A DNA stretch of 64,000 nt from Mucilaginibacter sabulilitoris (lineage in GTDB: Bacteria; Bacteroidota; Bacteroidia; Sphingobacteriales; Sphingobacteriaceae): positions 5,146,001-5,210,000 of the forward strand of contig NZ_CP139558.1 in NCBI RefSeq assembly GCF_034262375.1, written 5' to 3'. Both the position numbers and the translations under genes were made by a program. The notes below the pieces were generated by a model, which saw only the letters and a list, made by a program, of their open reading frames with translations, searched no databases and was not told the origin of the DNA. Shown here piece after piece: positions 56,131 to 64,000 of the stretch (positions are counted from its first letter, which is position 1; each line of letters begins with the position of its first letter).

Positions 56131-57690
56131 TTATTTCATTTTATTTGAACTATGTCTGCCACCGGCGTTTTTAAGCAGTATAAAGGGAGTATCCATATTC
56201 CAGTCAGGTTTTACATCATCTTCATTCATAAAACCCTGAGCGTAATTGCCTAATAAAATATCGGGTTTACCATCAGAATTGTAATCTGCTACATCCATAC
56301 AAATCCAACGGCCCGCTTTTTCAATTGGTAAATTATACGGTATAAAATGCATGGATTTGTCCTGTTCAAAATAAGTAAACCCTTCGGCCGGGTTGTTTTT
56401 CAGATCAGGAAAAAAAGCAATTAAAGCAATGTCAAGCTGGCCATCGCCATTAAAATCGGCTGCTATAGCTTTGGTTGCACCATTAACCGGGTAAAAATAA
56501 GCCTGCTTATATTTAAAATCGCCCTGGTTCAGGTAGATATAAACACCATGATAGGGTTTTAAAATTTTTGAATAATCACTATTATCCCCGCAGGTATAAA
56601 GTATATCAGGTTTTCCGTCACCGTTGAAATCAACCAGCTGAAAGCTGCTGGAGCCATAAACTGGTGGAAATCTCAATAAATTAGTTGCGGTAAAACCACC
56701 TTTATGGTCATTCAAAAACATCCATATCCCCTCATCGGCCTGCGCAAATAAACAAATCACATCCGGCCAGCCGTCATGGTTAAAGTCACCGGTTATAGCA
56801 TGCTCCGCTCCAGGTATCGTACAGATCACATGCTTTTCAAATTTTCTATCGGGTAATTGTTTATACCAGTACAAGCCACCGGCATTGTGGCCAAACCCGC
56901 ATATTATCCTGTCAGCAAGCCCATCTTTGTCAACATCAATTGTTAGGGATTGTACAGGTCGTGGCAGCTTATCAGCTATAATTTTTTTTTGTTTTTTCGC
57001 AGATTCATCAAGCCCGATATCCATAACGTAACCGTTTAGTATATCAATAGCATCCATTGAACCAATAAAGGTGAAAGCCCCTTGCTCCTTCTCCCCGGCA
57101 TCTTTACTGAACTGAACATCAACAGCGGGCGAGCTGTATTTGTGCGTTGTTTGCAACTTTAAGCCGTCAGACCATTTGAAAACACTGCTATTTAAACGAT
57201 CACTTGTATAAATGTGATGCCCTATGGTATCAAACGCAACCATAGTAGTTGTAGCCTCAGCCACTTTATCATGAATGGGCTTTAATAATGTAAAAACGCC
57301 CCAGTCTTTAACGGGAGCAACCGGAACATGGGCCGGCTTTAGCGCTTTGGGCGCAGAGGCTTTATAATAGTTAACTATTTTCAACCAATCTTCATAAGGT
57401 ATTGCCGATTTTGAAAACGGATCGTTCACGTACTGGTCATCCGCGTAAACCTTTACCCCTAAACGTGGTGCCATCGCGGGTAATACGTGCTTCAGCCAGG
57501 TTTCCTGGTTAAGCATGGAAGGTGAAGGATATTCATGACAACTTTTGCAATATTTCTCGGCAAGAGCCTTTCCATCAGATGTAGCAACAGCAGCCGGCTT
57601 ATCATTATTACAACTTAAGGCTATTGAACAAATACCAATTACCGATAAAATAATAACCGTAATGATTGCGCGCTGTTTACTAAATAACAT
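56131..57690 (-). CDS. Lipoprotein with c-type haem motif and FG-GAP/VCBS repeats
   Basis: A 519-residue lipoprotein (Cys27 in IALSC). A c-type haem-binding motif, C48-K-S-C51-H52, lies in a short cytochrome-like domain (about 38-120, with ETWLKHVLPAMAPRLGV). The rest (about 150-510) is an FG-GAP/VCBS propeller with Ca-binding-type loops DVDKDGLAD, DFNHDGWPDVI, DFNGDGKPDIL, DFNGDGQLDIA and DYNSDGKPDILL. It lies 77 bp beyond the SusC/SusD terminator on the same strand. Haem attachment and redox function are inferred. Similar fusions occur beside Bacteroidota glycan-use genes. Confidence 0.85.
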   Translation of the reverse strand: MLFSKQRAIITVIILSVIGICSIALSCNNDKPAAVATSDGKALAEKYCKSCHEYPSPSMLNQETWLKHVLPAMAPRLGVKVYADDQYVNDPFSKSAIPYEDWLKIVNYYKASAPKALKPAHVPVAPVKDWGVFTLLKPIHDKVAEATTTMVAFDTIGHHIYTSDRLNSSVFKWSDGLKLQTTHKYSSPAVDVQFSKDAGEKEQGAFTFIGSMDAIDILNGYVMDIGLDESAKKQKKIIADKLPRPVQSLTIDVDKDGLADRIICGFGHNAGGLYWYKQLPDRKFEKHVICTIPGAEHAITGDFNHDGWPDVICLFAQADEGIWMFLNDHKGGFTATNLLRFPPVYGSSSFQLVDFNGDGKPDILYTCGDNSDYSKILKPYHGVYIYLNQGDFKYKQAYFYPVNGATKAIAADFNGDGQLDIALIAFFPDLKNNPAEGFTYFEQDKSMHFIPYNLPIEKAGRWICMDVADYNSDGKPDILLGNYAQGFMNEDDVKPDWNMDTPFILLKNAGGRHSSNKMK

Positions 57691-57737
57691 TTTGATGGTA
57701 GATATTGATGGCTTTAAATATATGTTTTTGACTATAA

Positions 57738-57767
57738 TAAAAAGAGCCGGCGGTACCGGCTCTTTTA
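57738..57767 (-). terminator. Terminator of the SusC/SusD transcript
   Basis: On the minus strand AAAAGAGCCGG pairs exactly with CCGGCTCTTTT around a 5-nt loop, followed by TTTTTATTATAG-like T-rich sequence. Without the group II intron it would start only about 30 nt after the susD stop codon. Confidence 0.9.
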
Positions 57768-57795
57768 TAAAAAAATGTGATAAAGGTAATTTCTT

Positions 57796-58472
57796 GTCGA
57801 GTAGACCTGGGGAATTTCACCCCAAGTCCCTCATAGAACCGTGCTTGATAGTCTCCCATCACACGGCTCTTATTAACTAATACACCGGGGTCTGTCCTTG
57901 ACTCCGCGTGTTTTGCTTTCATCCTTTGCTACCTCCTGATCGCTCAGTTTTGCGCCGGATATAGAAAGCCTGTTAATACATCCCCTTCGCTCCATTCCCA
58001 TTACAGGAACTTCATTACTAATACGGGATGTTCCGCCCCCGTGCCATCCATCGGTACTTTCCCTCTTGCCGGTGCACCGACTTGAGGTTTTCCCTTAACA
58101 TGATGGCGACAGGTTCTCGCGTTCCATACAAAAGCCTGTGTTAAGCTCGTGCCACTTATACACCGGATGCCGCAAAGCCTGTAAACAGGTTCCCGCCTTG
58201 CTTGTCCCTGGGTCGCTACTGTTACCCGGTTTTGACATCGTCTAATCCTTTCGATGCCTCATCAGTGGTTCACTTGCGTTCACCTTCTTAACACTTACCT
58301 GACACCTTTAATGATGCCTTTTCCGCTAACGCTCACTACCAAGGCACTTAACCAAAGCAGCTTAGCGGCGGTTTGGTACCCGCTCCTGTAAGCCGATACC
58401 GAGGGGCCGTCCCTCATCTTTTATACAGCTCGCAATCAGTGGTTCTGCGAACCTCTGATTTGCTCGCGACAC
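57796..58472 (-). mobile_element. Group II intron without intron-encoded protein
   Basis: A 677-nt element, read on the minus strand from GTGTCGCGAG (58472) to CTACTCGAC (57796). It has a canonical 34-nt domain V at 57836-57869 and a following domain VI stem (GGACTTGGGG/CCCCAGGTCT-type pairing) ending in AC. Segments typical of intron domains I-III precede them (GGGAAAACCTC, a TAGTAATGAAGTTCCTGTAATGG-like stretch, GAGCGATCAGGAGGTAGCAAAGG). Where the maturase gene normally starts (ATGAAAGCAAAAC near 57922) there are only about 50 nt before domain V, so no reverse transcriptase is encoded. It begins right after the susD TGA and ends before its terminator. The boundaries are read from consensus ends. 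Confidence 0.85.
57836..57869 (-). ncRNA. Group II intron domain V
   Basis: A 34-nt hairpin with minus-strand arms GAGCCGTGTGATGG and the matching CTATCAAGCACGGTTC, containing the AGC-type catalytic triad near its base. This is the most conserved and diagnostic part of a group II ribozyme. Its sequence appears intact, so catalysis in trans-assisted form is possible. Confidence 0.9.
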
Positions 58473-60248
58473 TCAATAACCTGGATTTTGCTTTAATGCT
58501 GAAGACTTTCCGTCCGACTCCAGATCAATCTGAGCTTGAGGAATTGGATAGTATTCATTTTTATTTGGTGTAAAGCTTGCGCCACTCACATCGGTTATTA
58601 CCTTACCGTCGAAACTAAAGTAAGTAGCCAGTGCTTGTTGTGCTATACCCCAGCGAGCAATATCGAAGAAACGGTGGCCTTCCATAGCCAACTCCAGTTT
58701 ACGCTCGAAATAAATAGATTTCAAAGCGAGGGCTTTGCTTGAAAAATAACCGGCAGGATACTGGCTGATCACATACTTTGCTGCCGGTGTTGTGGTATAT
58801 CCACCCATTGGGTTGGCCGCGTTTTTGTAAGTATACACAAAACCAGCCGGATTGGCCGCCCTTGCACGTACACGATTAACGTAAGCCTCACCTAAGTCGC
58901 CGGTACCCAATTGAGCTTTAACTTCGGCAGCCATTAACAGTACATCGGCAAAACGAATGATGTTGATCTGGTTAGCAGTACCCGGCGCCCAAGAATGGCT
59001 ATCGCCATAGGTGCCTTTGGTAGCCTGGAAGTAAACGTTCTTTTTAGCTGAGTACGGACCAGCGGAACTTTGTTCGCGAATCCAATCCTGACCTGGATGA
59101 TTACCCCAGTCAAGGAACGGGATACCCCGGCGACCAACAGTCCAATCAAGACGAGGGTCGAGGTTACCGGCATCCAGTGTGAACGGAGCGGCAGATGCAA
59201 TTCCTTGATCGTTAACAACCGGATGTGAGTTATAAGCATCAAGGAAAGGCAAACCATTGTCATCGGTACGGAAAGAATTGGCTAAATCAAGCGTTGGCTG
59301 GAAAAAACCGCAGCAACCGAAGGGGCTGTTATATGGGTAATTCAGCATATCGCCATTATTGGCTTCGCTGGTGGTATTGGTACCGTCATTGGCTGCTTGT
59401 TGTACGGCAAACACGGTTTCCTTATTGTTTTTAGTAGCAGCGCTAAAATTATCAAAATAATTGGCGGTTAGGTCATAAGCCACGCCGGCAGAATTTTTAC
59501 CTGATGTTATAACAGTAGTAAACAAGGCGTCAGCATCAGTATATTTCTTTTCATACAAATAGCTCTTAGCCAAGTAAGAAGCTGCAGCCCATTTGTTTAC
59601 CCGACCAACCTGCGCCTGCGTTTCCGGTAAATTATCGTATGCAAACTTAAAATCAGCTTCAATTTTTGGCCATATATCAGCGGTATTAGGCTGCACAAAG
59701 TTGGTTGTGGTTTCATCAATATAAGGCACATTATTAAACATCTTTTTCAGATCGAAAAAATAATGTCCCCGTAAAAATCGGGCTTGCGCAACCGCCTGTG
59801 TTTTGGCGGCATCGGTCATGTCTGTAGCTGCAGCAGATGCCTTAATCACGTTATTACAACGGGTTATACCTTCATAATCAGCCCGCCATTTACTGTTCAA
59901 AAAGCCGTTGCTGGCATCAACTGTAAAACGCGCAATAGAGTTAATAGCTGGTTGGTCGGTACCAGAGCTCCCTTTATGGGCATCCCCCCCAGCTACAGCA
60001 CCATAAACCCAGTTATCAGCGGCAGCTTCCCACGGGCCGCCACCGCCAAATGCCGTGTTAGTACCCTGCTGACCATCCAATGCCGAGTAAGCGCCAATCA
60101 GTAATCCATCCACACCGGCGGCTGTATTAATTGCTGCAGATGGCAAAGCACCCAGCACAGGCTGCTGTAAATATGACTTTTTACATGAAGTTTGTATGAT
60201 ACCGGCTGCCAATAAAGCGTAAACCGATAAGCGTTGAATATTTTTCAT
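58473..60248 (-). CDS. SusD/RagB-family starch-binding-like lipoprotein
   Basis: A 591-residue surface lipoprotein (lipobox QTSC, Cys22) that binds glycan and caps its SusC partner. TPR-like helical segments are seen (ARFLRGHYFFDLKKMFNNVPYI, AAASYLAKSYLYEKKYTDADALF), and the C-terminal helical region carries ERKLELAMEGHRFFDIARWG and ends with SALKQNPGY, a typical SusD terminus. It lies 20 bp after susC. Its TGA is immediately followed by the group II intron, so the protein is full length whether or not splicing occurs. The ligand is unknown. GH9-CE4 downstream is the only nearby enzyme. Confidence 0.95.
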   Translation of the reverse strand: MKNIQRLSVYALLAAGIIQTSCKKSYLQQPVLGALPSAAINTAAGVDGLLIGAYSALDGQQGTNTAFGGGGPWEAAADNWVYGAVAGGDAHKGSSGTDQPAINSIARFTVDASNGFLNSKWRADYEGITRCNNVIKASAAATDMTDAAKTQAVAQARFLRGHYFFDLKKMFNNVPYIDETTTNFVQPNTADIWPKIEADFKFAYDNLPETQAQVGRVNKWAAASYLAKSYLYEKKYTDADALFTTVITSGKNSAGVAYDLTANYFDNFSAATKNNKETVFAVQQAANDGTNTTSEANNGDMLNYPYNSPFGCCGFFQPTLDLANSFRTDDNGLPFLDAYNSHPVVNDQGIASAAPFTLDAGNLDPRLDWTVGRRGIPFLDWGNHPGQDWIREQSSAGPYSAKKNVYFQATKGTYGDSHSWAPGTANQINIIRFADVLLMAAEVKAQLGTGDLGEAYVNRVRARAANPAGFVYTYKNAANPMGGYTTTPAAKYVISQYPAGYFSSKALALKSIYFERKLELAMEGHRFFDIARWGIAQQALATYFSFDGKVITDVSGASFTPNKNEYYPIPQAQIDLESDGKSSALKQNPGY

Positions 60249-60268
60249 CTTTTTCTAATCTTAAATAA

Positions 60269-63200
60269 TTAAAACTTAACCTGTAAACCCAATAAGTAAG
60301 TACGTACAGGCGAATAGTTACCACGGTCTACTCCAAAGTTAGTACTGCTGTTGGTGGCCTGGGTATTGATAACACCTGCATTAGTATCAACAGCCTGGTT
60401 GCCTGAACCACCACCCACAATTTCCGGATCAACACCGCTGTATTTGGTAATGGTAATCAGGTTGGCACCAGACAAATAAACCCTTAATTTCTGGATACCT
60501 ATGCTTTTTAGTATTTGAGGATCAAAGGTATAGCCTAACTGAACGTTGCGTAAACGAAGATAAGAACCATTCTCAACATAGTACGAATTAGGTACAGTGC
60601 TGGTACTGAATGAACCATCGATCTCCTGTATTGGGGCTTTAGCATTCATGTGTGTTGGAGTCCATGAATCATACAGGGCGGTTTTGCTTTTTGCACCCAG
60701 GAAATTGGTATAAAAATCAGTCCACCATTTAACGTCATTCCAGATCTTGTTACCATATGATCCATACCAGAACATGTTCAGGTCAAAGCGTTTGTATGAA
60801 AAGTCAAGGTTTAAACCTCCGGTAAATTTAGGATTGGGGTTACCCAATAAAGTACGGTCATTAGCATCAATTTTGCCATCGCCGTTAACGTCAGCATATT
60901 TGAAACGGCCTACGGCAGCATCAGCCTGGTAAGTACCACCGGCTTTTTGATTAGCAGCGTCGATATCAGCCTGTGAGTTCCAGAAACCGGCTGTCTGATA
61001 ACCAAAGAAACCACCTACCGGACCACCTACTTCGTTCCTTACGATAAAGCTACCGTTAAAGCGACCACTGTTTTGATCAAAATAGGGCTGACCAAGCGTT
61101 ACTTTTTTAATAACGTTATGATAGGTAGTAAAGGTTAAAGTTGCATTCATCTTTAAGTCAGATGACAAATTTTGATGTGTAGTGATGGCTACGTCCACAC
61201 CGGTGTTATCCATCGCGCCTACGTTGGAGTAAGGTGCACGGGCTGTACCCTGTGTACCGGGTAAGTTTGGATTGTACAACAAGTCGGTAATGCTCTTTTT
61301 ATAATAATCGGCAGAGATCTCTAATTTCTGGTTAAAGAATGTTCCATCGAAACCAACGTTAAAGTTTTTATCTGATTCCCATTTGGCGTCTGGGTTACCT
61401 ATCCTGTTTTGAGCAAAGCCCGCAACAGTAGAACTTGAGGTACCGGCAATATCATAATAAGAATTGGTTCTGTTGCCTGCATAAGTAGTAAAGGCGTTTG
61501 GTGGGTCAACGTTATTCTGATTACCCATTACACCATAACCAGCACGGATCTTTAAATCGTTTATCCAGCTAACACCTTTCAGGAAGTCTTCCTGAGATAC
61601 ACGCCAGCCGGCGCTTACAGCCGGGAACCAGCCATACACATCATTTAAAAAGCGGGTCGATCCGTCACGACGAATGGTAGCATTTAACAAATACTTATCA
61701 TTAAATGTATAATCTAAACGTGCAATAAGTGGAGAATACAGCCTGTCTCTCTGCAAAAAGCTGTAAGCAGTTGGCGTACCGGTACCACTTGTTATAGTAG
61801 TATAGTTAGGATCAAATATAAAATAACCAGTGTTGGTTGCTCCCAGAGCTTGGTAGCGATTTTTAACTACCTCATTACCTACCAATAATTTGATATCATG
61901 TTTACCAATAGCCTGGTGATAAGTTAAGGTGTTAGTCCAGGTGTAGCTATAACCGTTGTATGAATTTTCAGCGTATGAATTGGTGGTATTGTTCTCAGAG
62001 TTCTCATACTCCGGATAAGTGAACGAGTGGTTGTAGTTTGAATAATACTCACCACCAAACTGGGTACGGATGGTAAAATATTTCAGGAAGTCGACCTCTG
62101 CAAATACATTACCGAATAAGCGGTTGGTAATACCGTAGTTGTTTGCAGTACGGTCGGCAATAGCCACCGGGTTGCGGGCATTACCTAAGTTAGCGGTATT
62201 TGAACCGGCGTAGTTTCCTTTAATATCATATACCGGTATGATAGGCTGTTCGCGGAATGCCATACCAATTGATGAACCTTCGTCGTTTTGGTTGATCTGT
62301 GGATTTTCAGATACGGCGTAAGAAATGTTTTCTCCTACACGGATATGATCAGTGAGATTATAGCTGGTGTTAGCCCTGACAGTATACCGCTTAAGATAAG
62401 TATTGAGCAAAGTACCCTGCTGGTTAAAGTAGTTCATAGAGAACAGGTAACTTGCTTTATCCGTAGACCCATTGATATTAAGGTTATGGCTTTGGATAGG
62501 CGCTGAGCTAAAAATTTCATGATACCAGTCAGTACCTGCTTTATTAGCTTTAGTTATACGATAAAAGCCTGATGGATCTCCCGAGGTATAAAATGGATTA
62601 ACACTGTATTTTGCAGGGTCAACAGCGGGGTCGCCATCTTTAATACCAAATGGGCCAGACTTACCTGCATTAATATAGTCAGGTAGCACGTTGCCGTTAG
62701 GGCCATACAGATTGCTGCTCAGGTCAACAGGGATGTTTTTCAACTTCGCCGTATTCTGAATAGCCAGTGTTCTGAGGCTCATCATTTCAGTAGGGTTCAG
62801 CAGGTCATAAACGTTACCACCCTTAGGCTGCTGGGTACCATAGTAGGCATCATAGGATATATTTGTTTTGCCTTTACCCTTTTTGGTAGTGATAATGATT
62901 ACTCCGTTTGAGGCGCGCGCACCGTAAATGGAAGCGGAACTCGCATCTTTTAAAACCTGCATGCTTTCAATATCATTAGGGTTAAAATCATTTACGTTAG
63001 TGGTAGGCACACCATCAACTATGTACAGTGGTTGGTTGTTACCAAAGGTATTGGCACCACGTATTTTTACCGCAGGCGCCTCACCTGGTTGACCAGATGC
63101 CACAACGGTAACACCTGCCGCCTGGCCTTGTAACTGGTTTTCAACCGAACCTGTAGGCTGCCTGTTTAACGCGGCAACACTTACCACTGCCACGGCGCCA

Positions 63201-63571
63201 ACCAAATCTTTTTTTCGTTGTGAGCCGTAACCTGTAACAACAACTTCGTTTAATGAATTATTACCCGCTTTTAAGGTAATGTTGAGATTCGCATCCGAAC
63301 CTACGGTGATATCGGTTGTTTGATAGCCGATATAGGAAACAGTTATTACATCACCTGGTTTCAGGGCAAGTGTGAAAGTACCATTAACATCTGTAACAGT
63401 ACCGGTGGAGGTTCCTTTAACTCGTACAGACGCGCCAATTACAGGTTGCTTGTCATCGCTCCCGGTAATTTTGCCTTTGTACTTTGTTTGTGCAGTAACC
63501 ACCAATGAAGATACCAGGAAGCATAACAGCATACCAAGATACCTTCCCTTTAGAAGTAAACTTTTAAGCAT
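60269..63571 (-). CDS. SusC/RagA-family TonB-linked outer-membrane transporter
   Basis: A 1100-residue outer-membrane protein. A signal peptide (about 1-27) is followed by a carboxypeptidase-regulatory-like domain (about 30-110, with VIGASVRVKGTSTGTVTDVNGTF), a SusC box NEVVVTGYGSQRKKDLVGAV, a plug with PLYIVDGVPT and ASSASIYGARASNGVIIITTKKG, and a beta-barrel to the C-terminal VKF. It imports oligosaccharides using TonB energy with the SusD downstream. No anti-sigma or ECF sigma gene is in the window on this side. Its upstream region carries paired hairpins. Confidence 0.96.
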   Translation of the reverse strand: MLKSLLLKGRYLGMLLCFLVSSLVVTAQTKYKGKITGSDDKQPVIGASVRVKGTSTGTVTDVNGTFTLALKPGDVITVSYIGYQTTDITVGSDANLNITLKAGNNSLNEVVVTGYGSQRKKDLVGAVAVVSVAALNRQPTGSVENQLQGQAAGVTVVASGQPGEAPAVKIRGANTFGNNQPLYIVDGVPTTNVNDFNPNDIESMQVLKDASSASIYGARASNGVIIITTKKGKGKTNISYDAYYGTQQPKGGNVYDLLNPTEMMSLRTLAIQNTAKLKNIPVDLSSNLYGPNGNVLPDYINAGKSGPFGIKDGDPAVDPAKYSVNPFYTSGDPSGFYRITKANKAGTDWYHEIFSSAPIQSHNLNINGSTDKASYLFSMNYFNQQGTLLNTYLKRYTVRANTSYNLTDHIRVGENISYAVSENPQINQNDEGSSIGMAFREQPIIPVYDIKGNYAGSNTANLGNARNPVAIADRTANNYGITNRLFGNVFAEVDFLKYFTIRTQFGGEYYSNYNHSFTYPEYENSENNTTNSYAENSYNGYSYTWTNTLTYHQAIGKHDIKLLVGNEVVKNRYQALGATNTGYFIFDPNYTTITSGTGTPTAYSFLQRDRLYSPLIARLDYTFNDKYLLNATIRRDGSTRFLNDVYGWFPAVSAGWRVSQEDFLKGVSWINDLKIRAGYGVMGNQNNVDPPNAFTTYAGNRTNSYYDIAGTSSSTVAGFAQNRIGNPDAKWESDKNFNVGFDGTFFNQKLEISADYYKKSITDLLYNPNLPGTQGTARAPYSNVGAMDNTGVDVAITTHQNLSSDLKMNATLTFTTYHNVIKKVTLGQPYFDQNSGRFNGSFIVRNEVGGPVGGFFGYQTAGFWNSQADIDAANQKAGGTYQADAAVGRFKYADVNGDGKIDANDRTLLGNPNPKFTGGLNLDFSYKRFDLNMFWYGSYGNKIWNDVKWWTDFYTNFLGAKSKTALYDSWTPTHMNAKAPIQEIDGSFSTSTVPNSYYVENGSYLRLRNVQLGYTFDPQILKSIGIQKLRVYLSGANLITITKYSGVDPEIVGGGSGNQAVDTNAGVINTQATNSSTNFGVDRGNYSPVRTYLLGLQVKF

Positions 63572-63648
63572 GATTTTTAATTTATTTAGTTAATATATTG
63601 GGTTAAGAACTTTGTTCAATAAACTGAAATTCAATTATTTGGCTTAAA

Positions 63649-63667
63649 GCAGTGGTAGAGACACCGC
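63649..63667. repeat. Hairpin repeat A1
   Basis: GCAGTG pairs with CACCGC (one A/C mismatch) around a GTAGAGA loop. It shares the loop with A2 47 bp away. Confidence 0.5.
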
Positions 63668-63696
63668 AACCCGGTTTTTGCATTTTTTGACCGAAA

Positions 63697-63715
63697 GCAA
63701 TGGTAGAGGCATTGC
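63697..63715. repeat. Hairpin repeat A2
   Basis: GCAATG pairs perfectly with CATTGC around a GTAGAGG loop. Compared with A1, one stem pair changes from G-C to A-T on both sides. Its right arm (GGCATTGC) can also pair with GCAATGCC at 63734-63741, giving a second, mutually exclusive fold. Confidence 0.5.
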
Positions 63716-63756
63716 CGGCATATTGCTTTAAAAGCAATGCCATAACAACTTTATAT

Positions 63757-63780
63757 GGTTTATTGTGTAGGTCAATAACC
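63757..63780. repeat. Hairpin repeat B1
   Basis: GGTT-T-ATTG pairs with CAATAACC (one bulged T) around the loop TGTAGGT. Confidence 0.5.
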
Positions 63781-63812
63781 CAATAATAGTCAAAAAAGAA
63801 AGCGTAATACCA

Positions 63813-63832
63813 GCTATTGTGTAGGCAATAAC
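63813..63832. repeat. Hairpin repeat B2
   Basis: TATTG pairs with CAATA around the loop TGTAGG. The loop matches B1 apart from one base. Confidence 0.5.
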
Positions 63833-63857
63833 GGTTTATTAATAATAAATATATTCA

Positions 63858-63896
63858 CGGGTTTGAGTTGTGAGATAAGCCTTGCGGCAAAACCCG
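63858..63896. repeat. Structured repeat C1
   Basis: The outer stem CGGGTTT/AAACCCG encloses TTGTGAGATAA and a small inner stem GCC-TTGC-GGC. Confidence 0.55.
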
Positions 63897-63950
63897 GAAT
63901 AATATATTAGCTTACGTATTTTGCAAAGCCCGTAATCGCTGTATAAACTG

Positions 63951-63991
63951 CCGGATTGATTGTGAGATAAAGCCATGCGGCTGTAATCCGG
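63951..63991. repeat. Structured repeat C2
   Basis: The outer stem CCGGATT/AATCCGG encloses TTGTGAGATAA and an inner stem AGCC-ATGC-GGCT. Two of the seven outer base pairs differ from C1 with compensating changes on both arms, while the internal TTGTGAGATAA is identical. Confidence 0.55.
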
Positions 63992-64000
63992 TTAAATAAA

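Larger units (their letters stand above)
63572..64000. other. 429-bp region upstream of susC with paired hairpins
   Basis: No ORF is credible here. The region contains three pairs of hairpins listed separately: A1/A2 with a GTAGAG loop, B1/B2 with a TGTAGG loop and C1/C2 with an internal TGTGAGATAA segment. It also contains a perfect 8-bp palindrome ATTGCTTT-A-AAAGCAAT at 63722-63738. The susC promoter must lie in it or beyond the window. Confidence 0.5.

Noticed and set aside
57680..57922. 80-codon minus-strand frame inside the group II intron region
   Set aside because: It is a translation of domain IV-VI and the following exon sequence. It starts where a maturase would start but has no reverse-transcriptase motifs.
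58373..58742. Plus-strand frames opposite the intron and susD end
   Set aside because: They are shadows of the intron RNA and of the susD reading frame on the other strand.
1..64000. tRNA, rRNA, phage, transposase and toxin-antitoxin genes
   Set aside because: None was recognised by motif or fold in either strand. Only a group II intron was seen as a mobile element.

Overview
The window is chromosomal DNA of a Bacteroidota member, most likely from the Sphingobacteriaceae (Mucilaginibacter/Pedobacter-like). The basis is a SusC/SusD pair, TonB receptors with N-terminal carboxypeptidase-regulatory-like domains, a giant Ig-repeat protein with a CHU_C (gliding/T9SS type B) C-terminus, LytTR and TPR two-component proteins, GH106/GH20/GH9 glycan hydrolases, an XrtY-like exosortase, and frequent starts without a clear Shine-Dalgarno sequence. 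No rRNA, tRNA, CRISPR array, phage or transposase gene was seen.

Layout. 0-6 kb: the end of a transglutaminase-like protein, an ArsR repressor, a TonB receptor/beta-helix lipoprotein pair and a regulator joining a winged helix to a Cro/C1 helix-turn-helix. 6-11.6 kb: GH20 hexosaminidase, nucleoside hydrolase, lone CHC2 zinc-finger protein, TPR histidine kinase and a small secreted protein. 11.6-17 kb: a 1777-residue Ig-repeat adhesin-like protein. 17-28.3 kb: scattered metabolic and envelope genes (serine hydrolase, fatty acid hydroxylase, VOC protein, LytS/LytR-type pair, MFS transporter, cupin, FAD protein, DUF4342, SMP-30). 28.6-33.9 kb: exopolysaccharide genes (WecA/MraY-like transferase, GT2, WcaF-like acetyltransferase, large membrane protein) and a patatin. 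35.3-41.7 kb: two tandem GH106 alpha-L-rhamnosidase-type genes. 42-43.4 kb: the scar of an exopolysaccharide cluster, where a truncated Wza-like gene runs into the C-terminal piece of a glycosyltransferase that is itself in frame with a complete-looking exosortase. 43.4-52.1 kb: small membrane and secreted proteins, a beta-propeller protein, an LLM flavin oxidoreductase, an alpha/beta hydrolase and an M20 deacetylase next to a GNAT acetyltransferase. 52.4-63.6 kb: a minus-strand glycan-use locus with GH9-CE4, a small membrane protein, a c-type cytochrome/FG-GAP lipoprotein, SusD and SusC.

Most unusual items. A 677-nt group II intron with a canonical 34-nt domain V but no reverse transcriptase begins directly after the susD stop codon, between susD and its terminator. 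Three pairs of hairpins, with compensatory stem changes, lie upstream of susC. The wza/glycosyltransferase/exosortase junction looks like a large deletion inside an XrtY exopolysaccharide cluster. Family assignments come from reading motifs in the translations. No database search was possible.
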